A stretch of DNA of 64,000 nt, taken from NCBI GenBank assembly GCA_910575245.1, contig CAJTEN010000025.1, positions 1 to 64,000 on the forward strand, given 5' to 3'. The notes under the pieces are model-generated. The model ran no database searches, was not told the origin of the DNA, and was given only the letters and a program-made list of their open reading frames with translations. Positions within the stretch are counted from its first letter, which is position 1. Each line of letters starts with the position of its first letter. This DNA is from Clostridia bacterium. Its GTDB lineage: Bacteria > Bacillota > Clostridia > Lachnospirales > Lachnospiraceae. A program made the translations under genes and the position numbers. Positions 25,163 to 34,397 of this stretch are shown here, piece by piece.

Positions 25163-25216
25163 AAGGCAGCTTCCCTCCGGTCTTTCTCATTCAGACCAGA
25201 GAGAAGCTGTCTTTTT
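25163..25216. terminator. Bidirectional terminator hairpin
   Basis: aaggcagctt...ggtct and agacc...gaagctgtctt form a long imperfect stem, followed on the plus strand by ctttttg. It sits between the convergent ends of the 24.7-kb gene and the DUF1934 gene and overlaps the end of the latter's coding sequence. Confidence 0.7.
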
Positions 25217-25640
25217 GTTTCGAGGCTATCTGGACAGTAATGTGGCAGTCTGACAGAAATTCATAGTTGATATCGAGTGCGTAATCCACGTCCACGATAA
25301 TGTTGTCCGGTCTTTCTTCCAGCCGGATCCTCTTCGTATCAATTCCCACAACAAGCTGTCCAAAGGGCGTGTTATAATTCGTCAGATTCTTCTTATTCTC
25401 CTGAAAGACCATATGAACGTTCACCAGGCCGCTTCGGGATAATTCCAGCATATGTTCACTGAATTTCAGCCTGTTCTTCGTAGCCTGGCTAAATCCCTCC
25501 GTGGTCTCCTCATAGATCACATAATGTTTATCATTCCTCTTATAATAGCCCCCTGCCACCACCATCTCTATCTTGTCCGAATCCGCCTCGCGCTGATCGA
25601 ACTGCAGTCCTTTTAATGTCAATAATACTTCCTGCGTCAT
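25191..25640 (-). CDS. DUF1934 family protein (YwiB-like)
   Basis: 149 aa with the DUF1934 beta-barrel pattern: EVLLTLKGLQFDQREADSDK, GGYYKRNDKHYVIYEE, TKNRLKFSEHMLELSRSG, TPFGQLVVGIDTKRI and VDVDYALDINYEFLSDC. The family is a lipocalin-like fold of unknown function, found as single copies in Firmicutes. It is downstream of a MATE exporter and glutamate racemase on the same strand. Confidence 0.85.
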   Translation of the reverse strand: MTQEVLLTLKGLQFDQREADSDKIEMVVAGGYYKRNDKHYVIYEETTEGFSQATKNRLKFSEHMLELSRSGLVNVHMVFQENKKNLTNYNTPFGQLVVGIDTKRIRLEERPDNIIVDVDYALDINYEFLSDCHITVQIASKQKDSFSLV

Positions 25641-25703
25641 ATATATTCCCGCTTTCCGCCTGTAACAGTTCCGATGCCTTTTCTGTTACTTCTGCTCTTC
25701 TTC

Positions 25704-27080
25704 CTAACCTTCTGCCGTTATCTGTTCCTGCTGCGCCAACCCTCTGTATCCCCGTATCTTCGCAAAGTAACTGATGACCAGAATCACATCCGCCCCGGCC
25801 CACGCCAGGATCTCCGCATAGAAGATGCCCTCCTGTCCCATAAACAACGGCAGCAGAACCGCGCTTAAGGTTCTCATGATAAATTCCGCGACTCCTGACA
25901 GCATCGGCAGCACAGTATTCCCCATCCCCTGGATGGATGACCGCAGCACATGCAGAAGATAGAGGATCGGCAGGCATATACTCATGACCGCCAGATAATA
26001 GTAAGCAATTCCCATCGTCATCTCATATTCTTCAGGCGTACCCGAAATAAACAGGCTCAGAATAAGCCGCCCGCCAAGCAGCATGACCACAGCGATCACG
26101 ACTGCCGTAACGGTGCCGATAACCACTGCCGAACGCACCCCTTGTCTGATACGCCGTATCTTCCCGGCTCCCAGATTCTGCCCCACATAAGTGACCATGG
26201 CATAGCCGTAGGAAGTGGCGGCAATCTCCAGCAGGCCATACAGCTTATTCGTGGCCGTAAAGCCTGCTATAAAAATCACACCGAACCCATTCACCACCGA
26301 CTGCACGATCATACCGCCTACCGCGATAATCGCATTCTGAAACGCCATCGGCGAACCGAGATAAAGCAGCTTACCCGTCATGCCCTCATGCAGGCGGAAA
26401 TCGGATGCCTGAAACGACAAAATCTCGATCTTTCTGATATGATAGATGCAGAAAAGCGCCGAAACCAGCTGTGCGATCAATGTCGCCACAGCCGCCCCCG
26501 CAATTCCGAAATGAAATACCATTACAAATAAAATATCCAGTGCAATATTCGTAAGGGAAGCCACAATCATGGCATTTAACGGCGTTCTCCCGTCTCCCAG
26601 CGCCCGCAGGATACATGCCAGAAGATTATACAGCATGACAATGGGAATTCCCGCGAACATGATACGCAGATAGAGGGTCGCATTGCCGATGATATCCCCG
26701 GGTGTCTGCAGAATATGCAGAACCGGCGTCACCACAGCCTGTCCGGCAGCAACCAGAATGATCATAAAAATAACTGACAGGCACGCGGAATTGCCTATGA
26801 CCTTCCTTAGCATGTCATCCCGTTTCGCGCCGAACTCCTGCGCCATCATAATACCGAAGCCCTGCGTCAGGCCCTGAATGATCCCCAGTACCATCCAGTT
26901 CAGCCAGTCAGAGGCACCGAGCGCCGCAAGCGCCTGAACCCCCAGCCCTTTTCCGACCACCATCGTATCCACGACCGTATACAGCTGCTGGAAGATATTA
27001 CCCGCCATCAGTGAGAATGCGAATGACAGAATCAGAGGGGTCGGCCTTCCTTCTGTCATTTTCTTAATATGTGTACTCAT
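25704..27080 (-). CDS. MATE-family efflux transporter
   Basis: 458 aa with 12 predicted membrane helices in two homologous halves. It starts MSTHIKKMTEGRPTPLILSF, and has QQLYTVVDTMVVGKGLGVQA near residue 35, typical of the clostridial MATE subgroup, and GYAMVTYVGQNLGAGK near 290. MATE proteins export drugs or metabolites in exchange for Na+ or H+. The substrate cannot be predicted. It lies 15 nt after murI and may be co-transcribed. Confidence 0.9.
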   Translation of the reverse strand: MSTHIKKMTEGRPTPLILSFAFSLMAGNIFQQLYTVVDTMVVGKGLGVQALAALGASDWLNWMVLGIIQGLTQGFGIMMAQEFGAKRDDMLRKVIGNSACLSVIFMIILVAAGQAVVTPVLHILQTPGDIIGNATLYLRIMFAGIPIVMLYNLLACILRALGDGRTPLNAMIVASLTNIALDILFVMVFHFGIAGAAVATLIAQLVSALFCIYHIRKIEILSFQASDFRLHEGMTGKLLYLGSPMAFQNAIIAVGGMIVQSVVNGFGVIFIAGFTATNKLYGLLEIAATSYGYAMVTYVGQNLGAGKIRRIRQGVRSAVVIGTVTAVVIAVVMLLGGRLILSLFISGTPEEYEMTMGIAYYYLAVMSICLPILYLLHVLRSSIQGMGNTVLPMLSGVAEFIMRTLSAVLLPLFMGQEGIFYAEILAWAGADVILVISYFAKIRGYRGLAQQEQITAEG

Positions 27081-27095
27081 AGTTACCCCTTTCCG

Positions 27096-27935
27096 TCAGT
27101 ACTCTTCTATATTAATAACCTTCGCAGATAATATTCCATAAGTCAATATGGAGTTTGCGAACTTCTGAAATTTATCTGCGGCATCACTGACGAAAAAACG
27201 GTACAATTCCGTCCCAAGCCCCGGTCTGTGCCCGCTCTCCAGCCCTCTTTCCTGAAGAAGTTTTTTTAACTCATGTGCAGTTTCGTAGGCAGGATTGACC
27301 AGTGTCACATCAGGCCCCATGATCCTTCCCACGGTGGAACGTATCATGGGATAATGCGTACAGCCCAGAATCAGGGTATCGATTCCCACATCGATCAATT
27401 CCGTCAGATATCTCCTTGCGATCTCGTCCGTCACAGGATCCTCCCACAGCCCCTCCTCTACCAAGGGGACGAAAAGCGGACATGCTTTCCCAAGAACTGT
27501 TGACACAGGATTGTTCTCTTTTATGTATCTGTTATAAATACCGCTTCCTATGGTTGCCTCTGTGGCTATAACACCGATCTTCCCGTTCCTCGTAGCGTTA
27601 ATCGCCGCTCTTGCACCGGATTTGATCACCCCTATGATCGGAATATCTGCTTCCCGTTCCAGAACCTCCAGTGCATAAGCGCTGGCAGAATTACATGCGA
27701 CCACAATAGCCTTTACCTCCTGTGTCCGCAGGAACCGTACAATCTGTCTGGAAAACTTAATAATGGTATCCTTCGATTTATTACCATAAGGCACCCGTGC
27801 CGTATCGCCAAAATAAACGATCCGCTCATTCGGAAGCTGCCTCATGATCTCCCGTGCCACAGTCAGCCCGCCCACTCCCGAGTCAAAAACCCCGATGGGC
27901 CTGTCGCACAGCACATCCTGTTCCTTATCACACAT
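27096..27935 (-). CDS. murI: Glutamate racemase
   Basis: 279 aa. Features seen are PIGVFDSGVGGLTVAREI near residue 15, YFGDTARVPYG near 42, the first catalytic Cys in VVACNSASA near 80 and the second in ILGCTHYPMI near 190. It interconverts L- and D-glutamate, supplying D-Glu for peptidoglycan. The length is normal for the family. It follows a small single-span protein gene by 9 nt and precedes a MATE gene. Confidence 0.93.
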   Translation of the reverse strand: MCDKEQDVLCDRPIGVFDSGVGGLTVAREIMRQLPNERIVYFGDTARVPYGNKSKDTIIKFSRQIVRFLRTQEVKAIVVACNSASAYALEVLEREADIPIIGVIKSGARAAINATRNGKIGVIATEATIGSGIYNRYIKENNPVSTVLGKACPLFVPLVEEGLWEDPVTDEIARRYLTELIDVGIDTLILGCTHYPMIRSTVGRIMGPDVTLVNPAYETAHELKKLLQERGLESGHRPGLGTELYRFFVSDAADKFQKFANSILTYGILSAKVINIEEY

Positions 27936-27944
27936 ATTAATCCC

Positions 27945-28241
27945 TCATTTCTTTTCACCCTGCGCAAACCATTCCTGTTCTTCCAGCCATTCCAATAATC
28001 TGCTTCTTATGACAATCTGATCCCCTGCAGCATCCAACAGATCCCTGCAGTCCGTCTTCCCGATAATCTGTTCCCCTTCGCCTGTCACCAGAATCTCCTG
28101 AAAGGTCGCTTCCGTGAAACTGAGTTCCGGGTACAGGATTCCCCACCACACAAGCGCCAAAACTCCGGTAACCGCCGCCCGGAGGCGGATATCGCAGTAT
28201 CCTCTTCGAATCATCTGCCGGATATTCTGTCTTTTCCTCAT
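27945..28241 (-). CDS. Small single-span membrane protein
   Basis: 98 aa. A basic N-terminus (MRKRQNIRQMIRRGYCDIR) leads into one membrane helix (AAVTGVLALVWWGILYPEL), followed by a short acidic extracytoplasmic domain (EQIIGKTDCRDLLDAAGD...). It resembles small conserved proteins seen next to housekeeping genes in Lachnospiraceae, without a known function. It ends 9 nt before murI, suggesting one transcript. Confidence 0.6.
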   Translation of the reverse strand: MRKRQNIRQMIRRGYCDIRLRAAVTGVLALVWWGILYPELSFTEATFQEILVTGEGEQIIGKTDCRDLLDAAGDQIVIRSRLLEWLEEQEWFAQGEKK

Positions 28242-28344
28242 ATTTGTTACACTCCTGTCCGCCGCTTGCCGCGGCTGTTGTAAGGAGTATAACCGTCCGT
28301 TCCTTTTCTATACCTGCTCCCGGCAGAAAGTCCCTCTTCCGGTT

Positions 28345-29040
28345 CTACTTCTTCCTCCCGGAGTTCTCCTGCTCCAGCCGGATCTGCCTGATGACAGACT
28401 TCTCCTGATTGTCAATATGAAGCCTGGCCGCCTCGGCAGCTTTCTTCTTTTCTCCCCGGATAATGCTGTCATATATCATTCTATGCTCCTGCACCAGATT
28501 ATCATGCCGGCTCTCATCCTTAATATATTCGAAGCGATATCTGTACATCTGCTCTGACAGGTTGTTGATCAGCTGGATCAGTCTCTCATTGCCTGTGGCC
28601 AGAACAATGATATCGTGGAATGCCACGTCCGCCGCCGCAATGGTGGCCGCGTCCCCTGTGACAGCAGCATGCCTGAATTGATCGCAGGCCTGTTTCAGCT
28701 TCCTCTTCTCCTCTTCGCTGATCCTTTCACAGGCAAGTTCCGCACAGAGAGCATCCAGCGCGCGGCGCACTTCCAATACATCCTTCAGGCTCTTCTCCGT
28801 AATCTGCGCCACCTCCGCTCCCCTGCGCGGAATCATAATTACCAGTCCCTCCAGTTCCAGCTTACGGATCGCTTCCCTGATCGGAGTCCTGCTGACGCCG
28901 AGTCTGTTGGCCAAATGGATCTCCATCAGGCGTTCCCCCGGCTTCAGTTCTCCCGTCAGAATCGCCTTCCGAAGCGTATTGAACACAACATCCCGCAATG
29001 GAAGAAATTCATTCATCGTCATCTCGAAATCAGCTCCCAT
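28345..29040 (-). CDS. GntR/FadR-type transcriptional regulator (FCD domain)
   Basis: 231 aa. An N-terminal winged helix (PLRDVVFNTLRKAILTGELK, GERLMEIHLANRLGVSRTPI and REAIRKLELEGLV) is followed by a helical FCD ligand domain (EVRRALDALCAELA, the metal-binding-type DVAFHDIIV and ARLHIDNQEKSV). Such regulators usually respond to small organic acids. No operator could be recognised. It lies about 45 nt after ispE on the same strand. Ligand and target are unknown. Confidence 0.88.
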   Translation of the reverse strand: MGADFEMTMNEFLPLRDVVFNTLRKAILTGELKPGERLMEIHLANRLGVSRTPIREAIRKLELEGLVIMIPRRGAEVAQITEKSLKDVLEVRRALDALCAELACERISEEEKRKLKQACDQFRHAAVTGDAATIAAADVAFHDIIVLATGNERLIQLINNLSEQMYRYRFEYIKDESRHDNLVQEHRMIYDSIIRGEKKKAAEAARLHIDNQEKSVIRQIRLEQENSGRKK

Positions 29041-29085
29041 TCAAACCACCTTCCTCTCAGTCACTTAACATCCCCCAAAGCTCCA

Positions 29086-29973
29086 TCAATCCTGTCCGCC
29101 ATTATAAAATGCCGTCACAAAAATCTGTCCCGCCAGCTGCCGCCTCCTTACTTCCGCTGCTGCCGCTTCCGCAGTCTCTTTCTGCCCGAAAATACCGAAA
29201 ACCGTAGGACCGCTGCCGCTCATCAGGGCATTCTCCGCCCCCTCCGCCCTAAGCGTCTCCTTTATCCTGTCAATAACCGGATATTCCTTTACCGTAACCG
29301 TCTCAAGTACATTCCCAAGTCTGTCTGCTATCCCTTTCATACTTCCATTTTTAAGAGCCTCGATCATGCCGTCTATATCCGGATGATAGTCCAGACTGTC
29401 CGCATGCAGATTCCCGTAGACAAATCCCGTAGACACATCAATATCCGGTTTGGCAACCACCAGATGGCATGCCGGCGGCGCCGGCAGCGGCGTCAGTATC
29501 TCTCCGATTCCCTCCGACAGCATCGTTCCGCCTGCAATGCAATAAGGAATATCTGCGCCCAGCGTTACCCCCAGCTGCTGAAGCTGCGATATAGAATACC
29601 CCATTTCGAAAAGCTCATTCAATCCACGCATGGCTGCGGCGGCATCGGAGCTGCCCCCTGCCATTCCTGCGGCTATGGGAATCCTTTTTGTTAAAGTGAT
29701 CTTAACGCCCTCTGTAATATTTCTCTCCCGAAAGAGCAGCTCCGCCGCCTTACAGACCAGGTTATTGCCGTCCAGCGGCAGTTTACTGTTGTCTGTCTGC
29801 AGTTCAATGCCTGCCTGCTCCCTCTTTTCTATGATAAGTTCGTCAAAGATGTCCACTGTCTGCATGATCATCCTGACCTCATGATATCCGTCCGTCCTGC
29901 GCCGCAGGACATCCAGTCCGATATTCACCTTCGCATAAGCTTTCTGATATATCTTATTCATATACAGGAACAC
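29086..29973 (-). CDS. ispE: 4-diphosphocytidyl-2-C-methyl-D-erythritol kinase
   Basis: GHMP kinase of the non-mevalonate isoprenoid pathway. The protein begins KAYAKVNIGLDVLRRRTDGY, has the ATP motif PIAAGMAGGSSDAAAA near residue 100 and the C-terminal SGSGPTVFGIFG near 270. I place the start at GTG 29973, because aggag (29985-29981) lies seven bases upstream. ATG 29961, four codons in, would leave the site too far away. A longer TTG frame exists to 30027 but has no site. Length is 295 aa, normal. Confidence 0.9.
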   Translation of the reverse strand: MFLYMNKIYQKAYAKVNIGLDVLRRRTDGYHEVRMIMQTVDIFDELIIEKREQAGIELQTDNSKLPLDGNNLVCKAAELLFRERNITEGVKITLTKRIPIAAGMAGGSSDAAAAMRGLNELFEMGYSISQLQQLGVTLGADIPYCIAGGTMLSEGIGEILTPLPAPPACHLVVAKPDIDVSTGFVYGNLHADSLDYHPDIDGMIEALKNGSMKGIADRLGNVLETVTVKEYPVIDRIKETLRAEGAENALMSGSGPTVFGIFGQKETAEAAAAEVRRRQLAGQIFVTAFYNGGQD

Positions 29974-30134
29974 CGCCCTTCTCCTATTCTCTTTCTGCCC
30001 AAATCCATCTCCTGCCGGGGACCGCAATCCCGACCGGCCGTCCGATACGGAATCTCTCAGGATTCAAATTGCATTTTGTATACAATGATTGTATTTAATT
30101 ATATACAATCCGCCCATTTTCGTCAACTATACTA

Positions 30135-30167
30135 TGCCCCTCGCCGCAGGCGGCTTGGAATGGGCAG
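30135..30167. repeat. Dispersed 33-bp palindromic repeat, copy 1
   Basis: The sequence tgcccctcgccgcaggcg... to ttggaatgggcag folds into a stem (tgccc/gggca outside, cgcc/ggcg inside). The same 33 bp with two mismatches occurs in reverse orientation at 48483-48515. It lies in the gap between ispE and the divergent 30.3-kb gene. Apart from a TATAAT at 30222-30227, 30028-30295 holds nothing else I can name. Confidence 0.75.
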
Positions 30168-30295
30168 CGAAAAATTAAAATTTCCCTGTCTGTTCCTAAG
30201 TTTTCCAGTGGTATGGTTCGATATAATACATAAGAGCAAAGATTCTTATTTGCATGAAACAGAAACACAAAATATCATTCCAAGGAGGGATACCA

Positions 30296-30916
30296 ATGAG
30301 CGTAAACGGAGTTACAAGCGGTGCAGCAAATGCTTATGATATCTATGCGGCCAACCAGAATGCTGCAAAGACATCCGAAGAGACCAATTCCAAAGGTAAC
30401 GCTTCTGACGAAAAGAATAACGGCGTTGTCTATGAGCCATCGAAAGAAACATCCAAGGATACGGTAACCAAGACCTACACGCAGAATACGAATCTGGTGA
30501 ACAAGTTAAAGGCAGACGCTGATGCACACGCTAAACAACTGCAGAGCATCGTAGAGAAACTGATGAACCAGCAGGGACAGACCTACAACAGTGCCAACGG
30601 CATCTGGTCCGTTCTTGCAAGCGGCAATCTGAAAGTAGATGCCGCTACCCAGGCACAGGCGAAGAAAGATATCGCCGAGGACGGTTACTGGGGCGTAGAG
30701 CAGACATCTGACAGGATCATCGATTTCGCTACCGCATTGACAGGCGGCGATCCCAGCAAGATCGAAGAGATGCGCGAGGCTTTCAAGAAAGGCTACAAGC
30801 AGGCAGAGAAAACATGGGGCGGCCAGCTGCCGGATATCTCCCAGAGGACTTACGATGCCGTAATGCAGAAATTCGACAAACTGGCTGAGGAAGCCGGACT
30901 GACAACATCGAATTAA
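30296..30916 (+). CDS. Conserved hypothetical cytosolic protein
   Basis: 206 aa, starting MSVNGVTSGAANAYDIYAAN behind aaggagg. The N-terminal third is low-complexity, rich in Asn, Ser, Thr and Lys, and probably disordered. The C-terminal two thirds carry TYNSANGIWSVLASGN, AKKDIAEDGYWGVEQTSDRI, IDFATALTGGDPSKIEEM and TWGGQLPDISQRTYDAVM. This domain is common in Lachnospiraceae and faintly recalls DUF5610 proteins of flagellated bacteria, but I cannot assign a function. A TATAAT at 30222-30227 and a strong terminator make it a single-gene unit. Confidence 0.75.
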   Translation: MSVNGVTSGAANAYDIYAANQNAAKTSEETNSKGNASDEKNNGVVYEPSKETSKDTVTKTYTQNTNLVNKLKADADAHAKQLQSIVEKLMNQQGQTYNSANGIWSVLASGNLKVDAATQAQAKKDIAEDGYWGVEQTSDRIIDFATALTGGDPSKIEEMREAFKKGYKQAEKTWGGQLPDISQRTYDAVMQKFDKLAEEAGLTTSN

Positions 30917-30967
30917 GCATTGCTGTATATTCGGTCCAGTCACTGATAATTTCAAAACTGTTAAGAG

Positions 30968-30996
30968 AAGCCATGCCGAATAAGCATGGCTTTCTT
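30968..30996 (+). terminator. Rho-independent terminator
   Basis: aagccatgc, loop cgaataa, gcatggctt, then tctt. The perfect 9-bp stem follows the 30.3-kb gene by about 50 nt. Confidence 0.8.
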
Positions 30997-31182
30997 ATGT
31001 CCAATCTCTAAAAATAACACACCCAATCATCAATTTAGCAGGTAGTCTGACTGTCCCTTCCGTGGTAAACTATAGTAGCGGCATAGTACCGTTTTGCCCA
31101 GGGCTTTGCAGAGACAATCCGTATCCGTAAAGACTGCAGATACCATAGGCTATATCCAGGAACCAAAAGGAGAATCAGTAGT

Positions 31183-31707
31183 ATGAGTACATTACATCAT
31201 CGTATCATTGCCGCCGCTGCAGTTTTGATTCCGATGGCTGTCATTCTGTTCTATGCCGGAAGCTGCTCAGTCTCCTCCCTGGCAGAGAACTATCCGCAGA
31301 CACTAACAGTAGATGTATTCGATTCCCTGGCCAACTATCAGGGTATCCAGTCCGGCTGGTTTGCCGGGCTTGTTCTGGACCGGTTCAATATAAGACTGAA
31401 TATCATCGCCTCAAATGTGGCCGGCGGAGGGGATACCATGTACCAGACACGCGCCGCTGCCGGGGAACTGGGCGATCTGATTATCTGCGACGGCAGTAAC
31501 CATAATCTGCAGGAACTTGTGACGGCGGGTCTGGTCATGGATATGAGCAGCCTGCTGCAGGATAAGGCCATCATGCAGTACGGACTTGCGATCCGTGCCC
31601 TCAACGACCCCATATCGGATACGGCAATCTATGCGGTTCCCTCCGAAATCTCCAGCAGAAATTGCCTGCAGTACAGCGAAAACGAGGAACCTGCCTGCGG
31701 CCCTTAG
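31183..31707 (+). pseudogene. 5' fragment of an extracellular solute-binding protein
   Basis: The frame begins with a signal-like hydrophobic helix (residues 7-28) and then YPQTLTVDVFDSLANYQGIQ, GWFAGLVLDRFNIRLNIIA, NVAGGGDTMYQTRAAAGELG and DLIICDG, the N-terminus of a clostridial sugar-binding lipoprotein of the family-1 type that normally has about 550 aa. Only about 160 residues remain. After YAVPSEISS the sequence is unrelated, and a stop at 31705 follows. Downstream, in the same frame, is the C-terminal half of an AraC regulator, so a deletion has fused two once separate genes. Confidence 0.75.
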
Positions 31708-32553
31708 CTTGAACGCCGTTTTTTCTGTGCTCCGAAGCAGCACGCCATCGGATATGAAATGCTGCCGGATGCCTCCGGTTCCGGCGATACAGATTCTTCC
31801 GATGAGACCGCTGCCCGCACCAATACCGACACCGGCACGATAAGGCATGACGCTCCCATGGCGCTCACACAGACTGCCCTTACCGATTATACCGGGCGCT
31901 TTGTGGGATATATCCAAACCTGTAACCGCCGGATGACGGTAGAGACATTGTCCGAATTGGAACATGGACTTTCTCATGTTTCCGGTGAGATAGCGGAAAT
32001 CAAGCTGTTCCTGACAGATCTCTACCTGCAGATCCGCGAAACCATGAACCGCAACTACGCTTCGGCAGAAATACCTTTTATGGGGAATGCCGCGGTCATC
32101 GAGTATATCAACAAAACCAATTACCTCTGCGAGATCATCCGGTTTCTGTCGGAACAGTCCGAAATGATCATGAACACGATCGGCAGCCCTTCCCGTAATA
32201 CGATTCTGGATGATGTGCTTTTCTATATCGACCATAACTTCCAGCACAATATCAAGCTGGATACCATAGCGCCTCTTTTCGGATATAACAGCGCTTATCT
32301 CGGCAAGATCTTCAGCAAAACCGTGGGCGAAAATTTCAATTCCTACATTGACCACAAGCGGATCGAGCTCTCGAAACAGCTTCTGCTGGAGAACCGGCTG
32401 AAAGTGTACGAGATAGCAGACCAGGTGGGTTACAAGAACGTGGATTACTTCCACAAGAAATTCAGAAAATATGTGGGTGAAAGCCCCGCGGAATTCCGCA
32501 AGGGACATGGTCTGGAAACAGAATCAGGAAAATACCCCCCCCCACATACATAG
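31708..32553 (+). pseudogene. 3' fragment of an AraC-type (YesN-like) response regulator
   Basis: The open frame after the stop at 31705 gives LERRFFCAPKQH... and, from ATG 31759, 264 residues. The C-terminus is a complete AraC DNA-binding domain: LDTIAPLFGYNSAYLGKIFS, KTVGENFNSYIDHKRIELSK and KVYEIADQVGYKNVDYFHKK. The preceding linker (LYLQIRETMNRNYASAEI...) is that of YesN-type regulators. The N-terminal receiver domain is missing. The frame runs through a tract of nine C (32535-32543) just before the stop. No ribosome site precedes ATG 31759, so expression is doubtful. Confidence 0.75.
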
Positions 32554-32586
32554 GAGGATCTCAACAAACTTAGTTTCCTGTACTAT

Positions 32587-32626
32587 AAAAGAACTGGCGC
32601 CCCAAAAAGGGACGTCAGTTCTTTTC
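32587..32626. terminator. Bidirectional terminator
   Basis: aaagaactggcgccc and gggacgtcagttcttt pair over about 15 bp around aaaaa, with T tracts on both strands. It separates the AraC fragment (plus) from the solute-binding protein gene (minus). Confidence 0.8.
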
Positions 32627-32690
32627 ACCCGTAACTTTGGAGGCACCCAAGTTGTTACTTTAGATTATTTCCTGTTGACTGCCGCAATCA

Positions 32691-34313
32691 TTATTGATGC
32701 TCTGCCATATATGCCTCATATTCTTCCACCTGCGCTCCGTGAATCTCAACGAGCTCATCAACGATTCTCTGAATCCCCAGATTCTCAAGATTTTCTACAT
32801 ACGCATCCCAATCGTCAAGAGACTTTCCGCCGCCGATCACACCCCATGTATACTCTTTCATGGCATCACCGATGTCAGTACCGATATCGTTGTTTACAAC
32901 ATAGGCATCCGGGTTCTTCTTCTCGATCGATTTTGCATAAGCGTCACGGCTGCTCTCCTTCACCTTCTCGAACAACTCGGTTGTCTCTGCAACGTTCTCG
33001 ATATTGCATTCATCTTTTCTTGCAAACAGATCCTGGAAGAGCTTAATACCAAGATTCTGCTCCGTATTCTCAGGGCCGTCGCCTGCATTGATAATCTCAT
33101 AAGTTCCGTCGCCGTTATCTATGTAATCTCTTCCCTCTACACCAAACCTTCTGTGGATATAATTTTCCGGTGTTGCCATATCGTCCCAGATCGCATACGC
33201 TCTCTCAGGGTCAGAACATACATTGGTAATTCCAAAATAGCACCATGCCGCAATCGTAGCAGGCTCATCCTGCGGATTTCCATTATCTCCGCTCACCATA
33301 TCGATGGGAATCCACTCTGCCCCGGGATTGGTAGAATAGAAGGACTGCATGATTCCGCTTGACGGATTGTTCCAGTTTACCCAGCTGTAGGTTGCACCGA
33401 AACCGCCGTTTGCCATTTCCTCGTCACGGTCTGTATCCGTAATGATACTGGGATCGATTACGCCGTCCGCATACAGCTTCGCTACACGGCCCAGCCATTC
33501 TTTACAATCTTCTGTTGTCGGACCATATACATAAGAGCCATCCTCTAAGCGGATAAAATCCATACGTCCGTTGCCTTCACCGCATCCCTGAATCCATGGC
33601 CAGAAACTACGGTAATCATATCCGTCACCGTTCCAGCCGTAAGTGTCATCCACTCCGTTGCCGTCCGGATCATCGTTGGTAAACGCATACAGGCATGCTT
33701 CCAGTTCATCCAACGTCTTGGGAACTTCAAGATTCAGGTTATCCAGCCAGTCTTTCCTGATCCAGAGTGTTTCACAGGCCGGCTCCGCAACATCTCCCGG
33801 AATACGGTAGGTACCATTATCGGAGGACGCATAGAACATAACGCCGGGATCGATTGAATTGTAGTAGTCTACCATATTGGTATATCTCTCCATGTACGGG
33901 GAGACATCCACCAGAAGCCCTGCGTCTACCCATTTGGTAAAGTCGGCTTCCATGTTCCACCACCAGATGATATCCGGCCTCTGTGTCTCATCACCCATCA
34001 GCAGAGAGATTTTGGATGTAGCATCTGACCATCCCGGCAGGGCTATGATCTCAATATCCAGATTATAACGTTCTTCCAGCCAGTGCTCGATCTCACTGTC
34101 CGGTGTGGTATATCCCTGCAGACATACTACACTCATCTTCATGGTTTCTTCCTGGTTCAGAACATCAATCGGCTCATCTGCCAGAACCGGTTTCTCCGCC
34201 GACGCCGAATCTGATCCGCCTGAAGATGCGTCTCCGGATCCTCCTCCACATCCTGTCAGCATACCGGCAGCCATAACGCCGGCCATTAATAGGGCTATTG
34301 CTCTTCTTTTCAT
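32691..34313 (-). CDS. Extracellular sugar-binding lipoprotein of an ABC importer
   Basis: 540 aa. Lipoprotein signal MKRRAIALLMAGVMAAGMLT followed by GCGGGSGDASSGG, with the lipobox Cys at residue 22. The mature part contains TQRPDIIWWWNMEADFTKWV, GLLVDVSPYMERYTNMVDYY and FTNDDPDGNGVDDTYGWNGD, a calcium-loop-like motif common in LplA-type binding proteins. It should capture an oligosaccharide outside the cell and hand it to the permeases encoded upstream. A GH31 alpha-xylosidase gene 3 kb away suggests xylosyl-containing glycans as the ligand (inference). The ribosome site is aggagg. It follows the intact permease by 84 nt. Confidence 0.9.
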   Translation of the reverse strand: MKRRAIALLMAGVMAAGMLTGCGGGSGDASSGGSDSASAEKPVLADEPIDVLNQEETMKMSVVCLQGYTTPDSEIEHWLEERYNLDIEIIALPGWSDATSKISLLMGDETQRPDIIWWWNMEADFTKWVDAGLLVDVSPYMERYTNMVDYYNSIDPGVMFYASSDNGTYRIPGDVAEPACETLWIRKDWLDNLNLEVPKTLDELEACLYAFTNDDPDGNGVDDTYGWNGDGYDYRSFWPWIQGCGEGNGRMDFIRLEDGSYVYGPTTEDCKEWLGRVAKLYADGVIDPSIITDTDRDEEMANGGFGATYSWVNWNNPSSGIMQSFYSTNPGAEWIPIDMVSGDNGNPQDEPATIAAWCYFGITNVCSDPERAYAIWDDMATPENYIHRRFGVEGRDYIDNGDGTYEIINAGDGPENTEQNLGIKLFQDLFARKDECNIENVAETTELFEKVKESSRDAYAKSIEKKNPDAYVVNNDIGTDIGDAMKEYTWGVIGGGKSLDDWDAYVENLENLGIQRIVDELVEIHGAQVEEYEAYMAEHQ

Positions 34314-34397
34314 AATTCATTTTCCTCCTTTTTATTGTCCTTTTTTATAGAAAAGATGCCTTTCATCACTGTGCCCGATTCTTACTGTCTGATCAGC

